Below, piece after piece: positions 34,066 through 43,788 of a DNA stretch of 64,000 nt (position 1 is its first letter; each line of letters opens with the position of its first letter). Location: the NCBI RefSeq assembly GCF_001639065.2, contig NZ_LQXO02000033.1, positions 1 through 64,000 on the forward strand, read 5' to 3'. Under the pieces are notes generated by a model. It was given only the letters and a program-made list of their open reading frames with translations. It did no database searches and was not told the origin of the DNA. Made by a program: the position numbers and the translations under genes. The stretch comes from Vibrio barjaei (GTDB lineage: Bacteria; Pseudomonadota; Gammaproteobacteria; Enterobacterales; Vibrionaceae).

Positions 34066-37000
34066 TTAAGCTTTGCGAATCTTCGCGGGTAATGATTGGC
34101 GAGCAGCAGCGCCAACAACCCAATCCAGCATGACGCCTTTACCCTCTCGGGTAGGGTCGATTAAGCCGATGTCATTAATATTTACTCCATCCATTTGACG
34201 ACTTTTGATAGGTTGCTGCTTGTCACCGATCCAGTGAGCTCGTTGTCCTAATTCCGTATGCCCAAAACCATGCTCGAATCCAAGTGCGCCTTGAAGGATT
34301 CCTGGCACAACCATCGCAAGGGCGCTGGTGCTCGCTCCTGGCGTTTCGATGATAAACTTATCACCTGTCTTAATTCCTGCGTTGCTGGCGTCATCTGGAT
34401 GGATATAGACCGGATTGATACCTTTAATTGAGTTTAACCTTGGTGACAGGTTGGAGACGGCACTATGAATATTGGATTTGAAGTTTGTCAGGCTAAATGG
34501 CCATTTGTCTTTTGGATAGCGATCTTCTAATGGTGTTCCATCTGCTAGCTTCTGCGGGTGCCATGTAGGGCAGCCACTATAGTATTCGCCAGTCATCGTG
34601 TTTCTTGAGCTGCCCACACGCTCGTTCCAAACAGCAACCGGACGAGACCACTTGTGCTTCATCTGTTCGCCTTTATAAGCCTCGGTAGCATTTTCAAATC
34701 GTCCTCCTCGAGCGAAAATGTAAGCGACGCGACTCACTTCCTCTGGTGTTAATGTCTTTTGCATACTTGGTAGCAGTCGTTCTAAGCCTGACCAGGCGAT
34801 GTCTTCTGCATTGACGTCAGGTACTCCACCTTTCACATAAGCTAGGTTAGCGGCTGAGCGCAAATAATAGTCGTCCGCAGAATGGATCCCATGCCATTGA
34901 CCATTGGTATCTCGAATTGCTTTTTCACCGAAACCTCCCAATTCCATTTCTTTAGCGACATCGATTAAGAAGTTTTCTAAACAGATAGAGCGACCGTCGG
35001 CAGATTTTTCTGTTCGAGCTTCGACGATAGGCCAACGTGCAGTTACAGTTTTTACTGGAACATCATGCCAAGGTGTTGCCATCCCCCAACTTTCGTAGGT
35101 GACAGTATCAGGTACGATGTAATCAGATAATGCCGTGGTTTCGTTGATAAAAGCATCGACAGAGACGATTAATCCGAGTTGCTTCGGATCTCTTAGTTTG
35201 TCCTCTAATAATGTCTTTAGTCCTGGTACACCGTAAATAGGGTTTGCCATATGGTTAATCCATGCCTTAATACGATACGGGTAACCATCAATGGCCGCGG
35301 ATAAGTGCTCAGTCAGTAAAGGTGCTGCAAACGGATACCACGGTGCTCGCGTAGGGTATGGGGATTCTCCAGCTGCAACACGACGTTTGTACTCATTGGT
35401 GTTTTCATATGGAAATTTGCTGCGTGACAAGAAAACGCCTTTCGGTGCAGTTTTGCCAGGGAACTTCGTAAAGTCATAACGTGGGCCAGCAGCAGATGTA
35501 GGATAGCCGCCGGCTTTCGCCATTGCGCCTCCTTTCATGTTGATATTACCGATGAGCGCATTGAGCATCATTATGGTAAACGCGTTATAGAATCCGTTGG
35601 TGTGCATGTTGCCGCCGTGTGTATCGACCACCGCCTTAGTGCCATAGCTTGTGAATTTCTTAGCCAAAGCAGTGATTTCTTTAACGGGGACTTCACACTG
35701 TTTGCTGTAGAAGTTTAAATCATGTTTAAAAGCTTCTTCTTTTAATCGCTGCAGAGACGATTTAACTCGGACTTTGCCTGAAGATAGCTCGACGGTTTGG
35801 TCAACAAACAACTCCGCTGAGCCCGTTTGAGTATTTAAGCCAAATTGCCCAGATTGCGCATCAATAATCACATAAGGGTCGTTGTCAGATAGTGCTTCAC
35901 CTTCGAATGGTTGGTTTAAATCGGAGGCGCGTAAAAAGGTGCCATAGCGCGGATGACTCTCGTCACTAATCACCAAGTGCGTAGCATTACACCAATGTGC
36001 GGTACCCGCGTGTTGCATGGCATTCACACCAGGTTGGCTTAGGAAAGTCTCATTGTAGCGCTTGTTTTTGATGATCCATTGAATCATTCCTAGCACTAAT
36101 GCGGAATCTGCCCCTGGTTTGATAGGTAGCCAATGGTTGGTATCGGCTGCTGCGAGACTAGAAGAGCCTGCTGGCAAGCTCGGAGTTACTATGGTGTAGG
36201 TAAGCTTGCCTTCTGTTCGTGCTTTAGCAAGTTGACGTGCTTGACGTTTGAACGGATTACCAGCTTGAGCGGGAGACATGCCGATGAAAATGATGTACTC
36301 AGCGTTGTCGAAGTCAGGTTTAAGATGGGCAAATTTGTCTAGGTCATTCATAAATGCACCGCTGCCTGCTCGGAACGCATAACCGCAATATGAACCGTGA
36401 TGGCCGAAGTTTCTGGTTCCAAAACTGTTGAAGGCAAATCGTTTAAAGATGTCATCTCTACCTTCATTACCGGCGTTGGTCATCAAAAGTTGATTGGCTT
36501 TAGGTCCATATTCTGGGTTATCTGCATCGACAGGAGTCACAAGATCTCGAATATCTTTGAGTCCTTCAACATGCCCCTCACCGAATAAGTCTCCGCCGTG
36601 TACGACTTCTTGAATCAATTGCTCATAACTGATGGGTTGCCATTTCCCATCACCTCGCTTGCCCACACGTTTCAATGGTTGGGTAATTCGATAGGGACTA
36701 TTGCGAATCTCCATCATGCCGTTGCCGCGAGCACAAGCTGTAGAGCGCCCTTCGAGGCCAGGTTCGCCTGCCATGCCTAGATAAGCATCCTTAACAGGCG
36801 TATTGAATGGAATATGCTGTTGGTGAGAGAGTGGATGGTATGGGTTACCTGCAATACGCAGTATTTCGTCATTGCGATTGTCGATACGTACACGTAAACC
36901 ACATAAGGTCCAACATCCAAAACACATAGAAGGTGCCACACGCTGGTTCGGGTTTGGTATTAGGTCGCCCGTTGGGGTCACTTTGTATTCAGGTTCGAGT

Positions 37001-37158
37001 GAGTTTCCATGGTGAATATTACGGGTTTTCTGTCCTGCAGTGCCTTCAACGACTCCATCGACCATATGCTTAGTAGTAGTTGAATAGCCAGCTGAAAAAG
37101 CACCGAGACCACCGACAGCTAGGCCAGATTTCAGAAACTGACGACGTTTGTTATCCAT
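34066..37158 (-). CDS. ttrA: tetrathionate reductase subunit A (molybdopterin catalytic subunit)
   Basis: Catalytic subunit that reduces tetrathionate to thiosulfate in anaerobic respiration. A twin-arginine signal (RRQFLKSG) directs the folded protein to the outer face of the inner membrane. The iron-sulfur motif is CFGCWTLCG with a distant Cys in STACARGNG, and the cysteine near residue 260 (GSYCGYAFRAG) is the probable molybdenum ligand. 1030 residues, similar to Salmonella TtrA (about 1020). It lies 17 bases after ttrC on the minus strand and is the last gene of ttrBCA. Confidence 0.93.
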   Translation of the reverse strand: MDNKRRQFLKSGLAVGGLGAFSAGYSTTTKHMVDGVVEGTAGQKTRNIHHGNSLEPEYKVTPTGDLIPNPNQRVAPSMCFGCWTLCGLRVRIDNRNDEILRIAGNPYHPLSHQQHIPFNTPVKDAYLGMAGEPGLEGRSTACARGNGMMEIRNSPYRITQPLKRVGKRGDGKWQPISYEQLIQEVVHGGDLFGEGHVEGLKDIRDLVTPVDADNPEYGPKANQLLMTNAGNEGRDDIFKRFAFNSFGTRNFGHHGSYCGYAFRAGSGAFMNDLDKFAHLKPDFDNAEYIIFIGMSPAQAGNPFKRQARQLAKARTEGKLTYTIVTPSLPAGSSSLAAADTNHWLPIKPGADSALVLGMIQWIIKNKRYNETFLSQPGVNAMQHAGTAHWCNATHLVISDESHPRYGTFLRASDLNQPFEGEALSDNDPYVIIDAQSGQFGLNTQTGSAELFVDQTVELSSGKVRVKSSLQRLKEEAFKHDLNFYSKQCEVPVKEITALAKKFTSYGTKAVVDTHGGNMHTNGFYNAFTIMMLNALIGNINMKGGAMAKAGGYPTSAAGPRYDFTKFPGKTAPKGVFLSRSKFPYENTNEYKRRVAAGESPYPTRAPWYPFAAPLLTEHLSAAIDGYPYRIKAWINHMANPIYGVPGLKTLLEDKLRDPKQLGLIVSVDAFINETTALSDYIVPDTVTYESWGMATPWHDVPVKTVTARWPIVEARTEKSADGRSICLENFLIDVAKEMELGGFGEKAIRDTNGQWHGIHSADDYYLRSAANLAYVKGGVPDVNAEDIAWSGLERLLPSMQKTLTPEEVSRVAYIFARGGRFENATEAYKGEQMKHKWSRPVAVWNERVGSSRNTMTGEYYSGCPTWHPQKLADGTPLEDRYPKDKWPFSLTNFKSNIHSAVSNLSPRLNSIKGINPVYIHPDDASNAGIKTGDKFIIETPGASTSALAMVVPGILQGALGFEHGFGHTELGQRAHWIGDKQQPIKSRQMDGVNINDIGLIDPTREGKGVMLDWVVGAAARQSLPAKIRKA

Positions 37159-37175
37159 AATGAAATCCTCTTAAA

Positions 37176-38273
37176 TCAGTGTTGGTTTAGGGTAGTGGAG
37201 TTGATGTTATGTTTAGGCTGAACAAGCTCAGAGCAAAGTAAAGCAAGAGCAATCCATAGGCCAAACATACCCACAATGCCGAGCAAGCCATTGCTGCCCA
37301 CAGGAAGGTGATAAGGGTAAGGACCAACATCAAATTTCGCGATGGTTTGTACTTCCATCATGGTGACCCAGCGAACACTCCATGCGCTGGCAAGGCAGAT
37401 AAAGGACACGATAAACAAATAGAAAAAATGTGTTTTGTTGTCGCGTAGGTAGAACAGTGACAACAGTATGTTGGCTACAAGCAGTACGGTAAGCAGTGCA
37501 ATTTTATTAACCCACTGCGAGTTGGCATAAAGTGAAAACGCGGAATTATTCGATGCCCAAAGAGGGATTAATATGAGGGCTAATACGCTACTCAATATCA
37601 TAGTCTGTTTCACTAGACGGGTATCTCCCAATGACAGTGCTTTCGGTTTTGAGGGAATAAGGAGCAGAATTAGCAGAGTGAAGCCAATTGCTGCTGAGAA
37701 AGCTGTGACGAACCAAATGAGTGGTGAGGCAGGTTGATTCCATAATGGACGAGACTGAACAACGGCAATCTCTGCACCGGTATAGAGTGCAATTGTCAAA
37801 CCAGAAATCACGGTGGTAATGGCTGCGCTCATCATTAGTTTACGGCTGGTGGTCCATTGACCTAGTGATAACTTAGCAAAGAGTCGAAGCAGTTTATTGT
37901 TCTGATGTTGCAGCGCCATCAGGTCATTTCGAAGATAAAGCCAAGCAGTCGCTATCGCCAATAACGAAAATAGAGGTAGAAAAATCGAACCTAAAGACAT
38001 CCAAGACCAAGGTGTGAAGTGTGCGTAAAACTGCCAAGCTCTACCTGGTTGATGTAAATCTCCAGTTAAGGCAAGTGGGCCAACAATCGCACCGATGGCC
38101 AAGGTCAGTGCTAAAGCAGCGCGCAGATGATGGCTAGTGTGAGATTGAAACGTGAGAGCAATCAAAAACAAAATAGCTGCGGCATAGGCTGAACCAATGT
38201 AAAAAAAGTACTGTACCGCCCACGGGAGCCATGCGATAGCCTGAGGTTGAACTAGAACTTCAGTAATGTTCAT
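37176..38273 (-). CDS. ttrC: tetrathionate reductase subunit C (membrane anchor, NrfD-like)
   Basis: Integral membrane subunit that takes electrons from quinol and passes them to TtrB/TtrA. It has about nine hydrophobic helices and starts with MNITEVLVQPQAIAWLPWAVQYFFYIG, typical of the NrfD/TtrC group. 365 residues. Its ATG overlaps the ttrB stop by four bases (ATGA), showing coupling. No cofactor motif is expected in this family and none is seen. Confidence 0.9.
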   Translation of the reverse strand: MNITEVLVQPQAIAWLPWAVQYFFYIGSAYAAAILFLIALTFQSHTSHHLRAALALTLAIGAIVGPLALTGDLHQPGRAWQFYAHFTPWSWMSLGSIFLPLFSLLAIATAWLYLRNDLMALQHQNNKLLRLFAKLSLGQWTTSRKLMMSAAITTVISGLTIALYTGAEIAVVQSRPLWNQPASPLIWFVTAFSAAIGFTLLILLLIPSKPKALSLGDTRLVKQTMILSSVLALILIPLWASNNSAFSLYANSQWVNKIALLTVLLVANILLSLFYLRDNKTHFFYLFIVSFICLASAWSVRWVTMMEVQTIAKFDVGPYPYHLPVGSNGLLGIVGMFGLWIALALLCSELVQPKHNINSTTLNQH

Positions 38274-39037
38274 ACTTGCTCTCCTTGTGGGTCGTAAATA
38301 GCTGGCTGACCATCAATGTGCTGAGTAAAACGCTCATGCATGCCGATATAAAACACGTGAGGATCGGTTCCTTCTTCCGGTTTTAACACCTTAATATCAT
38401 CACTATGCTCGCTCATTAAGCGTCGAACTTCGCTGTGGGGGTCATTCAGGTCACCAATGACACGTGCACCTCCAACACAGGTCTCGACACAGGCGGGTAG
38501 TAAGCCTTGCTCCAGTCTATGCGCACAGAATGTACATTTATCTGCGGTCAAAGTGTCTTCATTGATAAAACGGGCGTCGTACGGACACGCTTGTACGCAG
38601 TAAGCACAGGCAACACAACGACTGTTATCAACCATGACGATGCCATCTTCACGTTGAAAAGTAGCTTGAACTGGGCAAACTGCTACGCAAGGCGGGTTAT
38701 CGCAATGGTTGCAAAGGCGCGGCAGCATGAATGATTTCACTTCTTTGGTAGCGGTTGAACCGTCATCCAAAGTGACTTCATACTGTTTTACCGTGGTTCG
38801 GAACTGACCAATTGGAGCTTGATTTTCGATACTGCAACCGACTGTGCATGCTTGGCACCCTACGCATTTGCGAAGATCGACAACCATGGCAAATCGTTTT
38901 CCAGTTAGGCCTTTTCGGTCGGGTTCCTGATTGTTCCTTATAACTGTACTGGCGGTAGCTGTACCAACGCCTGCAACAGGGATGAGTGCAGCGCCAGCTG
39001 TAATGGCGCTGAGAAAGCGACGTTTGGTGGAATCCAT
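38270..39037 (-). CDS. ttrB: tetrathionate reductase subunit B (4Fe-4S)
   Basis: Electron-transfer subunit with four [4Fe-4S] clusters. The cysteine groups CVGCQACTVGC, CNHCDNPPCVAVCP, CVACAYCVQACP and CTFCAHRLEQGLLPACVETC are all complete. A twin-arginine signal (STKRRFLS) begins the protein, so it is exported with TtrA. First gene of ttrBCA, divergent from ttrSR. 255 residues. Confidence 0.94.
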   Translation of the reverse strand: MDSTKRRFLSAITAGAALIPVAGVGTATASTVIRNNQEPDRKGLTGKRFAMVVDLRKCVGCQACTVGCSIENQAPIGQFRTTVKQYEVTLDDGSTATKEVKSFMLPRLCNHCDNPPCVAVCPVQATFQREDGIVMVDNSRCVACAYCVQACPYDARFINEDTLTADKCTFCAHRLEQGLLPACVETCVGGARVIGDLNDPHSEVRRLMSEHSDDIKVLKPEEGTDPHVFYIGMHERFTQHIDGQPAIYDPQGEQV

Positions 39038-39103
39038 AACTCACCTGCTAAGATTAATGAAAGCCTGTTGGTATTGTCAGAATTGTTACTCGCTGTCGAT
39101 ATA

Positions 39104-39144
39104 GTGGATTTCCACATACCACGCTCAAAGTTGATCTAAGACAA
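39104..39144. promoter_or_regulatory. control region of ttrBCA: palindrome and FNR-like site
   Basis: The divergent ttrB-ttrS region holds GTGGA-TT-TCCAC (39104-39115), a possible TtrR site, and TTGAT-CTAA-GACAA (39131-39144), which has one perfect FNR half and a weaker second half. In the minus direction the FNR-like site lies about 35-40 bases upstream of a CTATAT -10-like sequence (39104-39099), as for a class II activator. Salmonella ttrBCA needs both FNR and TtrR as I recall. Confidence 0.45.
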
Positions 39145-39207
39145 ATGCCGAAGTGCCTCTATTGCTGCTATTCTGGTGCTCTAAATCTTAAGGATTAAAA
39201 ACAATTC

Positions 39208-41043
39208 ATGGTGAGAAGCACGCTACGTTGGGTTCGTTTATTGATGGTTATCGTTGGCACGATAACTGGATTTGCCTATGCAGGGCAGCAAGACCAAGGG
39301 ACGAAGATAGATTCAACAACTAAGGCACAAGTGGATGTAGGGGTCTTAGCTATCAGAGGACATTTATATGCTCAGCAACGTTGGCAGCCGACTATTGATT
39401 GGTTAAATCAACAGATCCCTGCGGTGCATTTTGTGCTGCATCCGTTAGATCTTGATGGAATGGCGCAATCGGTTAGAGAACAGCGTATGGATTTCGTTTT
39501 AACGAATCCAGGACAAGCAGTTCAATTAGGACGTCAGTACCCATTATCGTGGATAGCGACGATAGTAAATCAAGCACCCGAACGCTCAAACTACGGCATT
39601 GGTTCGGCTTTGGTTGTTCGGTCTGCCTCTCTATATAAGACACCAAGTGACGTTGCAGGTTTATCTATCGCTGCTGTCTCTAAAGATGCTTTTGGCGGAT
39701 ATCTAACGATGCGATACCAAGTTCTAACCGATGGAGGCGATCCTAATAGTTTCTTCTCCGATGTGCGCTACTTGGGGTTTCCAATTGATGCCAACCTATA
39801 TCAGCTTCGTGATAAGGCGGTAGAAGCGGCGGTTGTACCAGCGTGTTTGTTGGAGCAAATGGAGAAGGAAGGATTGATAGATAAAGGGTTGTTGCGTGTG
39901 CTGAACCCTCTTGAACAAACGCATTCATCATGTGCTGTTTCTACACCTCTGTATCCGAACTGGTCGTTTGCAAAAACGGAACGTGGCTCATCCCAACTCG
40001 CCAAAGAAATCAGTCGAGCTTTGCTTGCTATGCCTGCTGACAGCCTGGCAGCGATTGCTTCAAAAGCGTCAGGCTGGACCTCTCCGGTTAGTTTACTCTC
40101 CATTGATAAACTGTTTCAGGCCATGGATTTACATCCGCTCCAGCAACCTTGGTGGAAGGAAGCTATTCGTTGGTTAAGGTTGCATCAAGAATGGGCATGG
40201 ACACTGTTTTTGTTCGTGATTGTATTGAACGCGTATCACTTTTGGCTTGAATATCGCTTTAGCAAGAGTAAACACGACTTAGAGCAGACATTGCTGCGTC
40301 TCAAAGAAAAAAGTGAGATGTTAGAACATACACAGAGAGTTGCGATTATTGGTGAATTAGGCAGTAGTTTGGCACATGAAATTAACCAACCATTAGCTGC
40401 GATTCGAAACTACAGTGAAGGTGGCTTGCTGCGTCTTGCCAAAAAGCGTCCTCCAGAAGACATTGTGCCAGTGTTGGAAAAAATCCAAGACCAAGTTGAG
40501 CGCGCCGATGCAATTATCAGTCGACTAAGAGATCTCATAAAGAAACGTACCATCGCGAAGACAGAATGTGATGTTGAACAGTTATTAGGCGATAGCATCG
40601 AGCTACTTAAATATCGATTAGACAAAAATGGTATTGAGACGGTTCGGAGTACAGAAGGGCAACAACGACTCGTCAATGTTGACGCGGTGGGTATACAACA
40701 AGTACTTGTTAACGTGATCAACAATGCTATTGAGGCCTGCTCAAAGCTTGCTGAAAAACAACGTGACTATAAAGGAACGATAGCTCTTCATACTGAGTAT
40801 CAATTTCAAATGTTATCTATTCGAATCGCAGACAACGGCACGGGTTTGGAGCAAGATAACCCGACGCAAGCTTTTATAAGCAGTAAAAAAGATGGCCTAG
40901 GGTTAGGCTTGGCAATATGCCGCGATGTTGTGGAGATGCACAACGGAGAGTTACAAATACAATCAACGCAGCCGCATGGCTGTTTAGTCATGATTACTTT
41001 GCCATACCATCTACCAGCAGACACTATGCTCACCGACGAGTAG
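39208..41043 (+). CDS. ttrS: tetrathionate sensor histidine kinase TtrS
   Basis: Membrane kinase sensing tetrathionate. A signal or anchor segment begins the chain, followed by a periplasmic phosphonate-binding-like (PhnD-type) sensor domain (about residues 40-300, with AIRGHLYAQQRWQPTIDWL), a membrane helix near 325-345, a HisKA dimerisation domain with the phosphorylated His in SSLAHEINQP, and an ATPase domain with NNAIEAC and DNGTGLEQ. The final GLGLAICRDVVEMHNG is intact. 611 residues. AAGGA lies upstream at rather long distance. Eight to sixteen bases separate it from ttrR. Confidence 0.92.
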   Translation: MVRSTLRWVRLLMVIVGTITGFAYAGQQDQGTKIDSTTKAQVDVGVLAIRGHLYAQQRWQPTIDWLNQQIPAVHFVLHPLDLDGMAQSVREQRMDFVLTNPGQAVQLGRQYPLSWIATIVNQAPERSNYGIGSALVVRSASLYKTPSDVAGLSIAAVSKDAFGGYLTMRYQVLTDGGDPNSFFSDVRYLGFPIDANLYQLRDKAVEAAVVPACLLEQMEKEGLIDKGLLRVLNPLEQTHSSCAVSTPLYPNWSFAKTERGSSQLAKEISRALLAMPADSLAAIASKASGWTSPVSLLSIDKLFQAMDLHPLQQPWWKEAIRWLRLHQEWAWTLFLFVIVLNAYHFWLEYRFSKSKHDLEQTLLRLKEKSEMLEHTQRVAIIGELGSSLAHEINQPLAAIRNYSEGGLLRLAKKRPPEDIVPVLEKIQDQVERADAIISRLRDLIKKRTIAKTECDVEQLLGDSIELLKYRLDKNGIETVRSTEGQQRLVNVDAVGIQQVLVNVINNAIEACSKLAEKQRDYKGTIALHTEYQFQMLSIRIADNGTGLEQDNPTQAFISSKKDGLGLGLAICRDVVEMHNGELQIQSTQPHGCLVMITLPYHLPADTMLTDE

Positions 41044-41059
41044 CCAAGGAGTGTATAAA

Positions 41060-41662
41060 TTGTGTGATAACCAACTGCCTGTATACGTCGTTGATGATGA
41101 CGAATCTGTCAGAGATTCATTGGCGTTTATGCTTGAAGAGCACGACTTTAATGTAACCAGCTTTCCTGATGGTGTGACTTTTTTAAATAGCGCTGATATC
41201 CAACAAGCGGGTTGTGTGATTTTAGATAGTCGTATGCCAAAGCTTCGCGGCCAACAAGTACATCAAATCCTGACAGAAGCACACAGTCCACTCGCGGTTA
41301 TTTATCTGACGGGACATGGTGATGTCCCAATGGCTGTAGATGCCTTACAGTCTGGAGCCGTCAACTTCTTCCAAAAGCCAGTAAAAGGTGCAGAGTTAGC
41401 TCAAGCGATAATCCAGGGATTGGCGCAGTCATCTGCCAAACTAGGTACAATGGAAGCAAAAAACGCGTATGCGTCGTTAACACCTCGAGAAAAAGATATT
41501 CTGCGCTTAATCATAGCCGGAAATCGCAACATTCGTATTGCTGATGAACTTTGTATCGCTATGCGGACGGTGGAAGTTCATAGAGCTAGTTTATTGAGAA
41601 AATTCAGAGCAAAAACGGTGGCTGAGTTGGCGTTTATTTATGGTTTGACCAAAAACAGTTAA
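41060..41662 (+). CDS. ttrR: response regulator TtrR
   Basis: Partner of TtrS. The receiver domain (residues about 6-120) has the acidic pocket VVDDDES and the phosphorylated aspartate in VILDSRMP, with the conserved Lys in FFQKPV. A LuxR-type helix-turn-helix follows (TPREKDILRLIIAGNRNIRIADELCIAMRTVEVHRASLL region). I take the TTG at 41060 because AAGGAG at 41046-41051 is then eight bases away; the GTG at 41051 overlaps this ribosome site. The difference is three residues. 200 residues. It should activate ttrBCA from the divergent region. Confidence 0.9.
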   Translation: MCDNQLPVYVVDDDESVRDSLAFMLEEHDFNVTSFPDGVTFLNSADIQQAGCVILDSRMPKLRGQQVHQILTEAHSPLAVIYLTGHGDVPMAVDALQSGAVNFFQKPVKGAELAQAIIQGLAQSSAKLGTMEAKNAYASLTPREKDILRLIIAGNRNIRIADELCIAMRTVEVHRASLLRKFRAKTVAELAFIYGLTKNS

Positions 41663-41681
41663 TCGAAGTAATTTTACCTCA

Positions 41682-42569
41682 TTAAAGAAAGTAACTCTTC
41701 ATGTGAGCTAGGAAGTATTCAACGCGCATTGGCTTTAGTTTTCGCTCTTTGTATACCATGTTAACAGACGATTGCTGATAGATTTCGTTTGGAAGGACAG
41801 GCACTAGCGTTTGATCGGTATCGTATTTTTCTACTAGGTTAGGCATGATGAAAGCTAGTCCTAGGCCTGAAGCACAAGCTTTGAAAATGGTATAGCCGCT
41901 ATTGACTGTCAATACCACAGGTAGCTGTTTAAGTACTGACTTATCTGACTCTTGATAAATGAATGGATTTTTAGATTTGAGCTGTCTATGAGGTGCTTTT
42001 AGGTCAGCAATAGAGCTAATGTCGCCATATTCTGAAAGATATGTCTTTGATGCCATAAGGTATCGTTTATATGATAATAACTCACTTGAAATCAAGCTCT
42101 TATTACTTACTTCTCCAATACAAAACCAAATGTCGATGCCTTCTTCAAGCATATCGACTTGCCGATTAGAAAAATCAAGATCGAGCAAAACTTTAGGGTA
42201 CTTTCGGGAAAAACTCACGAGGGCGTCTTGAAGTAGGAGGTTACCAAGGTCAACAGGTACAACAACTTTCAAAATGCCTGTGGGCTCAAGTTGGTGGTGC
42301 ATTATTTCATCTTCTGAACGACTTAACACATCGTCCACATTTTGACAGTAGCGGTAGAGTGCTTTTCCCTCCTCAGTTAGGTCAAGTGCTCGTGTTGAAC
42401 GTATGAGGAGTTTGACGCCGTAGTATGCTTCTATTTCTGATATCTTACGGCTTACGGTAGAGGCATTGATTCCTAGCTCTTCAGCGGTTTTAGACAACGA
42501 GTTTAGGTCTACTACACGCCGAAAGATGACAAGTGTATTTAAGTCAAAGCGATTATTGTTTCTGTGCAA
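41682..42569 (-). CDS. LysR-family regulator of the adjacent efflux pair
   Basis: LysR transcription factor with an N-terminal winged helix (FDLNTLVIFRRVVDLNSLSK, then INASTVSRKISEIEAYYG) and a substrate-binding domain to the C-terminus. No ATG exists near the expected start; I choose TTG at 42569, where AGGA stands six bases upstream and the protein begins a few residues before the family start. The other possibility is a TTG at 42629, which would add 20 unusual residues. 295 residues. It is divergent from the HlyD/DUF2955 pair and probably controls it. Confidence 0.88.
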   Translation of the reverse strand: MHRNNNRFDLNTLVIFRRVVDLNSLSKTAEELGINASTVSRKISEIEAYYGVKLLIRSTRALDLTEEGKALYRYCQNVDDVLSRSEDEIMHHQLEPTGILKVVVPVDLGNLLLQDALVSFSRKYPKVLLDLDFSNRQVDMLEEGIDIWFCIGEVSNKSLISSELLSYKRYLMASKTYLSEYGDISSIADLKAPHRQLKSKNPFIYQESDKSVLKQLPVVLTVNSGYTIFKACASGLGLAFIMPNLVEKYDTDQTLVPVLPNEIYQQSSVNMVYKERKLKPMRVEYFLAHMKSYFL

Positions 42570-42702
42570 AACTGTTCCTGATTTTGAGCCATTTAACCAT
42601 AAGTCTATATGTAGATAATATGAAATCAATACACAGTATCTGATTGTAGTTTGCTCTTTCTAGGTATTGACGTTAATAGTACCGAATGAAGGACATTCTA
42701 AG

Positions 42703-43773
42703 ATGAATTTAACTCTCCATAATCTTTCGAAACCTCTAACTTTAGCTGCCATTGTTCTATTGGTAATCTCTGCTGTTAGCATGATTCTTAGTGACTTGTA
42801 CTCTCCATTTACTACGGATAGTTACGTGGTAAGTGATATATCGAAAATATCTACTGATATTGACGGTGTGGTAGAGCACATATACGTAAAAAATGGTCAA
42901 TTTGTTAAGAAAGGTGACCCTCTTTTTAAAATTGAAACTGATGAACTTCAATCTAAGTACGATACTGCTTATGCAAATTTGATTATTCTAGAACAGAACT
43001 TTAAGAAGATTGAACTTGAAATGGGTTTGATTGAAAGCGAAATAAAGCAAAAAACAGAAATTTCCAGTAATAAAAAACAGCACTATGTCAGGATGAAAAC
43101 CCTTTTACGTAATAAAGCTATTAACCAGCAACAATATGATAATGCTTACACAGCGTACGTTGATGAAATAAGAGAAATAGAACAACTTAAAATCAAGTTA
43201 CAGATTAACCACGTTAAGCTTGGCTCAGAACAAGGTGGAAACGGTGGGCTGATGTTAGGGAAAGCTATATTAGAAAAAGCTAGGAAAAACCTTAATAAAG
43301 CTACAGTACATGCTCCATTTGACGGAGTAATCACCAATATGCAGCTCGTAAAAGGTCATTTTGTATCAAAGAGCTCACCGCAAATCGTCATAACCTCTCA
43401 ATCACAGAGACAGCTCGTCGCTGATTTTAACGAAAAAGGTTTAGATCTTTTACCCAATGCGGATTGCTTGGTTGTGTTTGATGCTATACCCGGCAGAATA
43501 TTCAAGACACAAGTAACAAGCATAGACCAAGCGATAACTGTAACTGGGATTGGCGATCAAAAGTTAGGAGAGACCGCTACGGTAGCTCAGGGAGATAGAT
43601 GGGTACGCAAAAGCCAATACGTTCGCTCTACTCTAAATATGCCAGATGTTGATAGCAGTCTAATTTCAGGTTCTCGAGCAACAGTAATGGTAGTTCGTGA
43701 CGATAGCAAATACTGGAATTCGTTTTCATATATGACGATGCATATTATTGCATTGTTTCGTTACCTATACTAA
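42703..43773 (+). CDS. HlyD/EmrA-type membrane fusion protein
   Basis: Periplasmic adaptor of an efflux system. One N-terminal membrane helix (residues about 14-34), then a biotinyl-lipoyl-like half (STDIDGVVEHIYVKNGQFVKKGDPLFKIE), an alpha-hairpin coiled coil (about 80-165), and the second lipoyl half with ATVHAPFDGVITNM. The start at 42703 has AAGGA about ten bases upstream; the longer frame from 42667 has none. 356 residues. It pairs with the DUF2955 protein 15 bases downstream, like the AaeA/AaeB-type aromatic-acid exporters. Confidence 0.85.
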   Translation: MNLTLHNLSKPLTLAAIVLLVISAVSMILSDLYSPFTTDSYVVSDISKISTDIDGVVEHIYVKNGQFVKKGDPLFKIETDELQSKYDTAYANLIILEQNFKKIELEMGLIESEIKQKTEISSNKKQHYVRMKTLLRNKAINQQQYDNAYTAYVDEIREIEQLKIKLQINHVKLGSEQGGNGGLMLGKAILEKARKNLNKATVHAPFDGVITNMQLVKGHFVSKSSPQIVITSQSQRQLVADFNEKGLDLLPNADCLVVFDAIPGRIFKTQVTSIDQAITVTGIGDQKLGETATVAQGDRWVRKSQYVRSTLNMPDVDSSLISGSRATVMVVRDDSKYWNSFSYMTMHIIALFRYLY

Positions 43774-43788
43774 TGAAAGATATATCCT

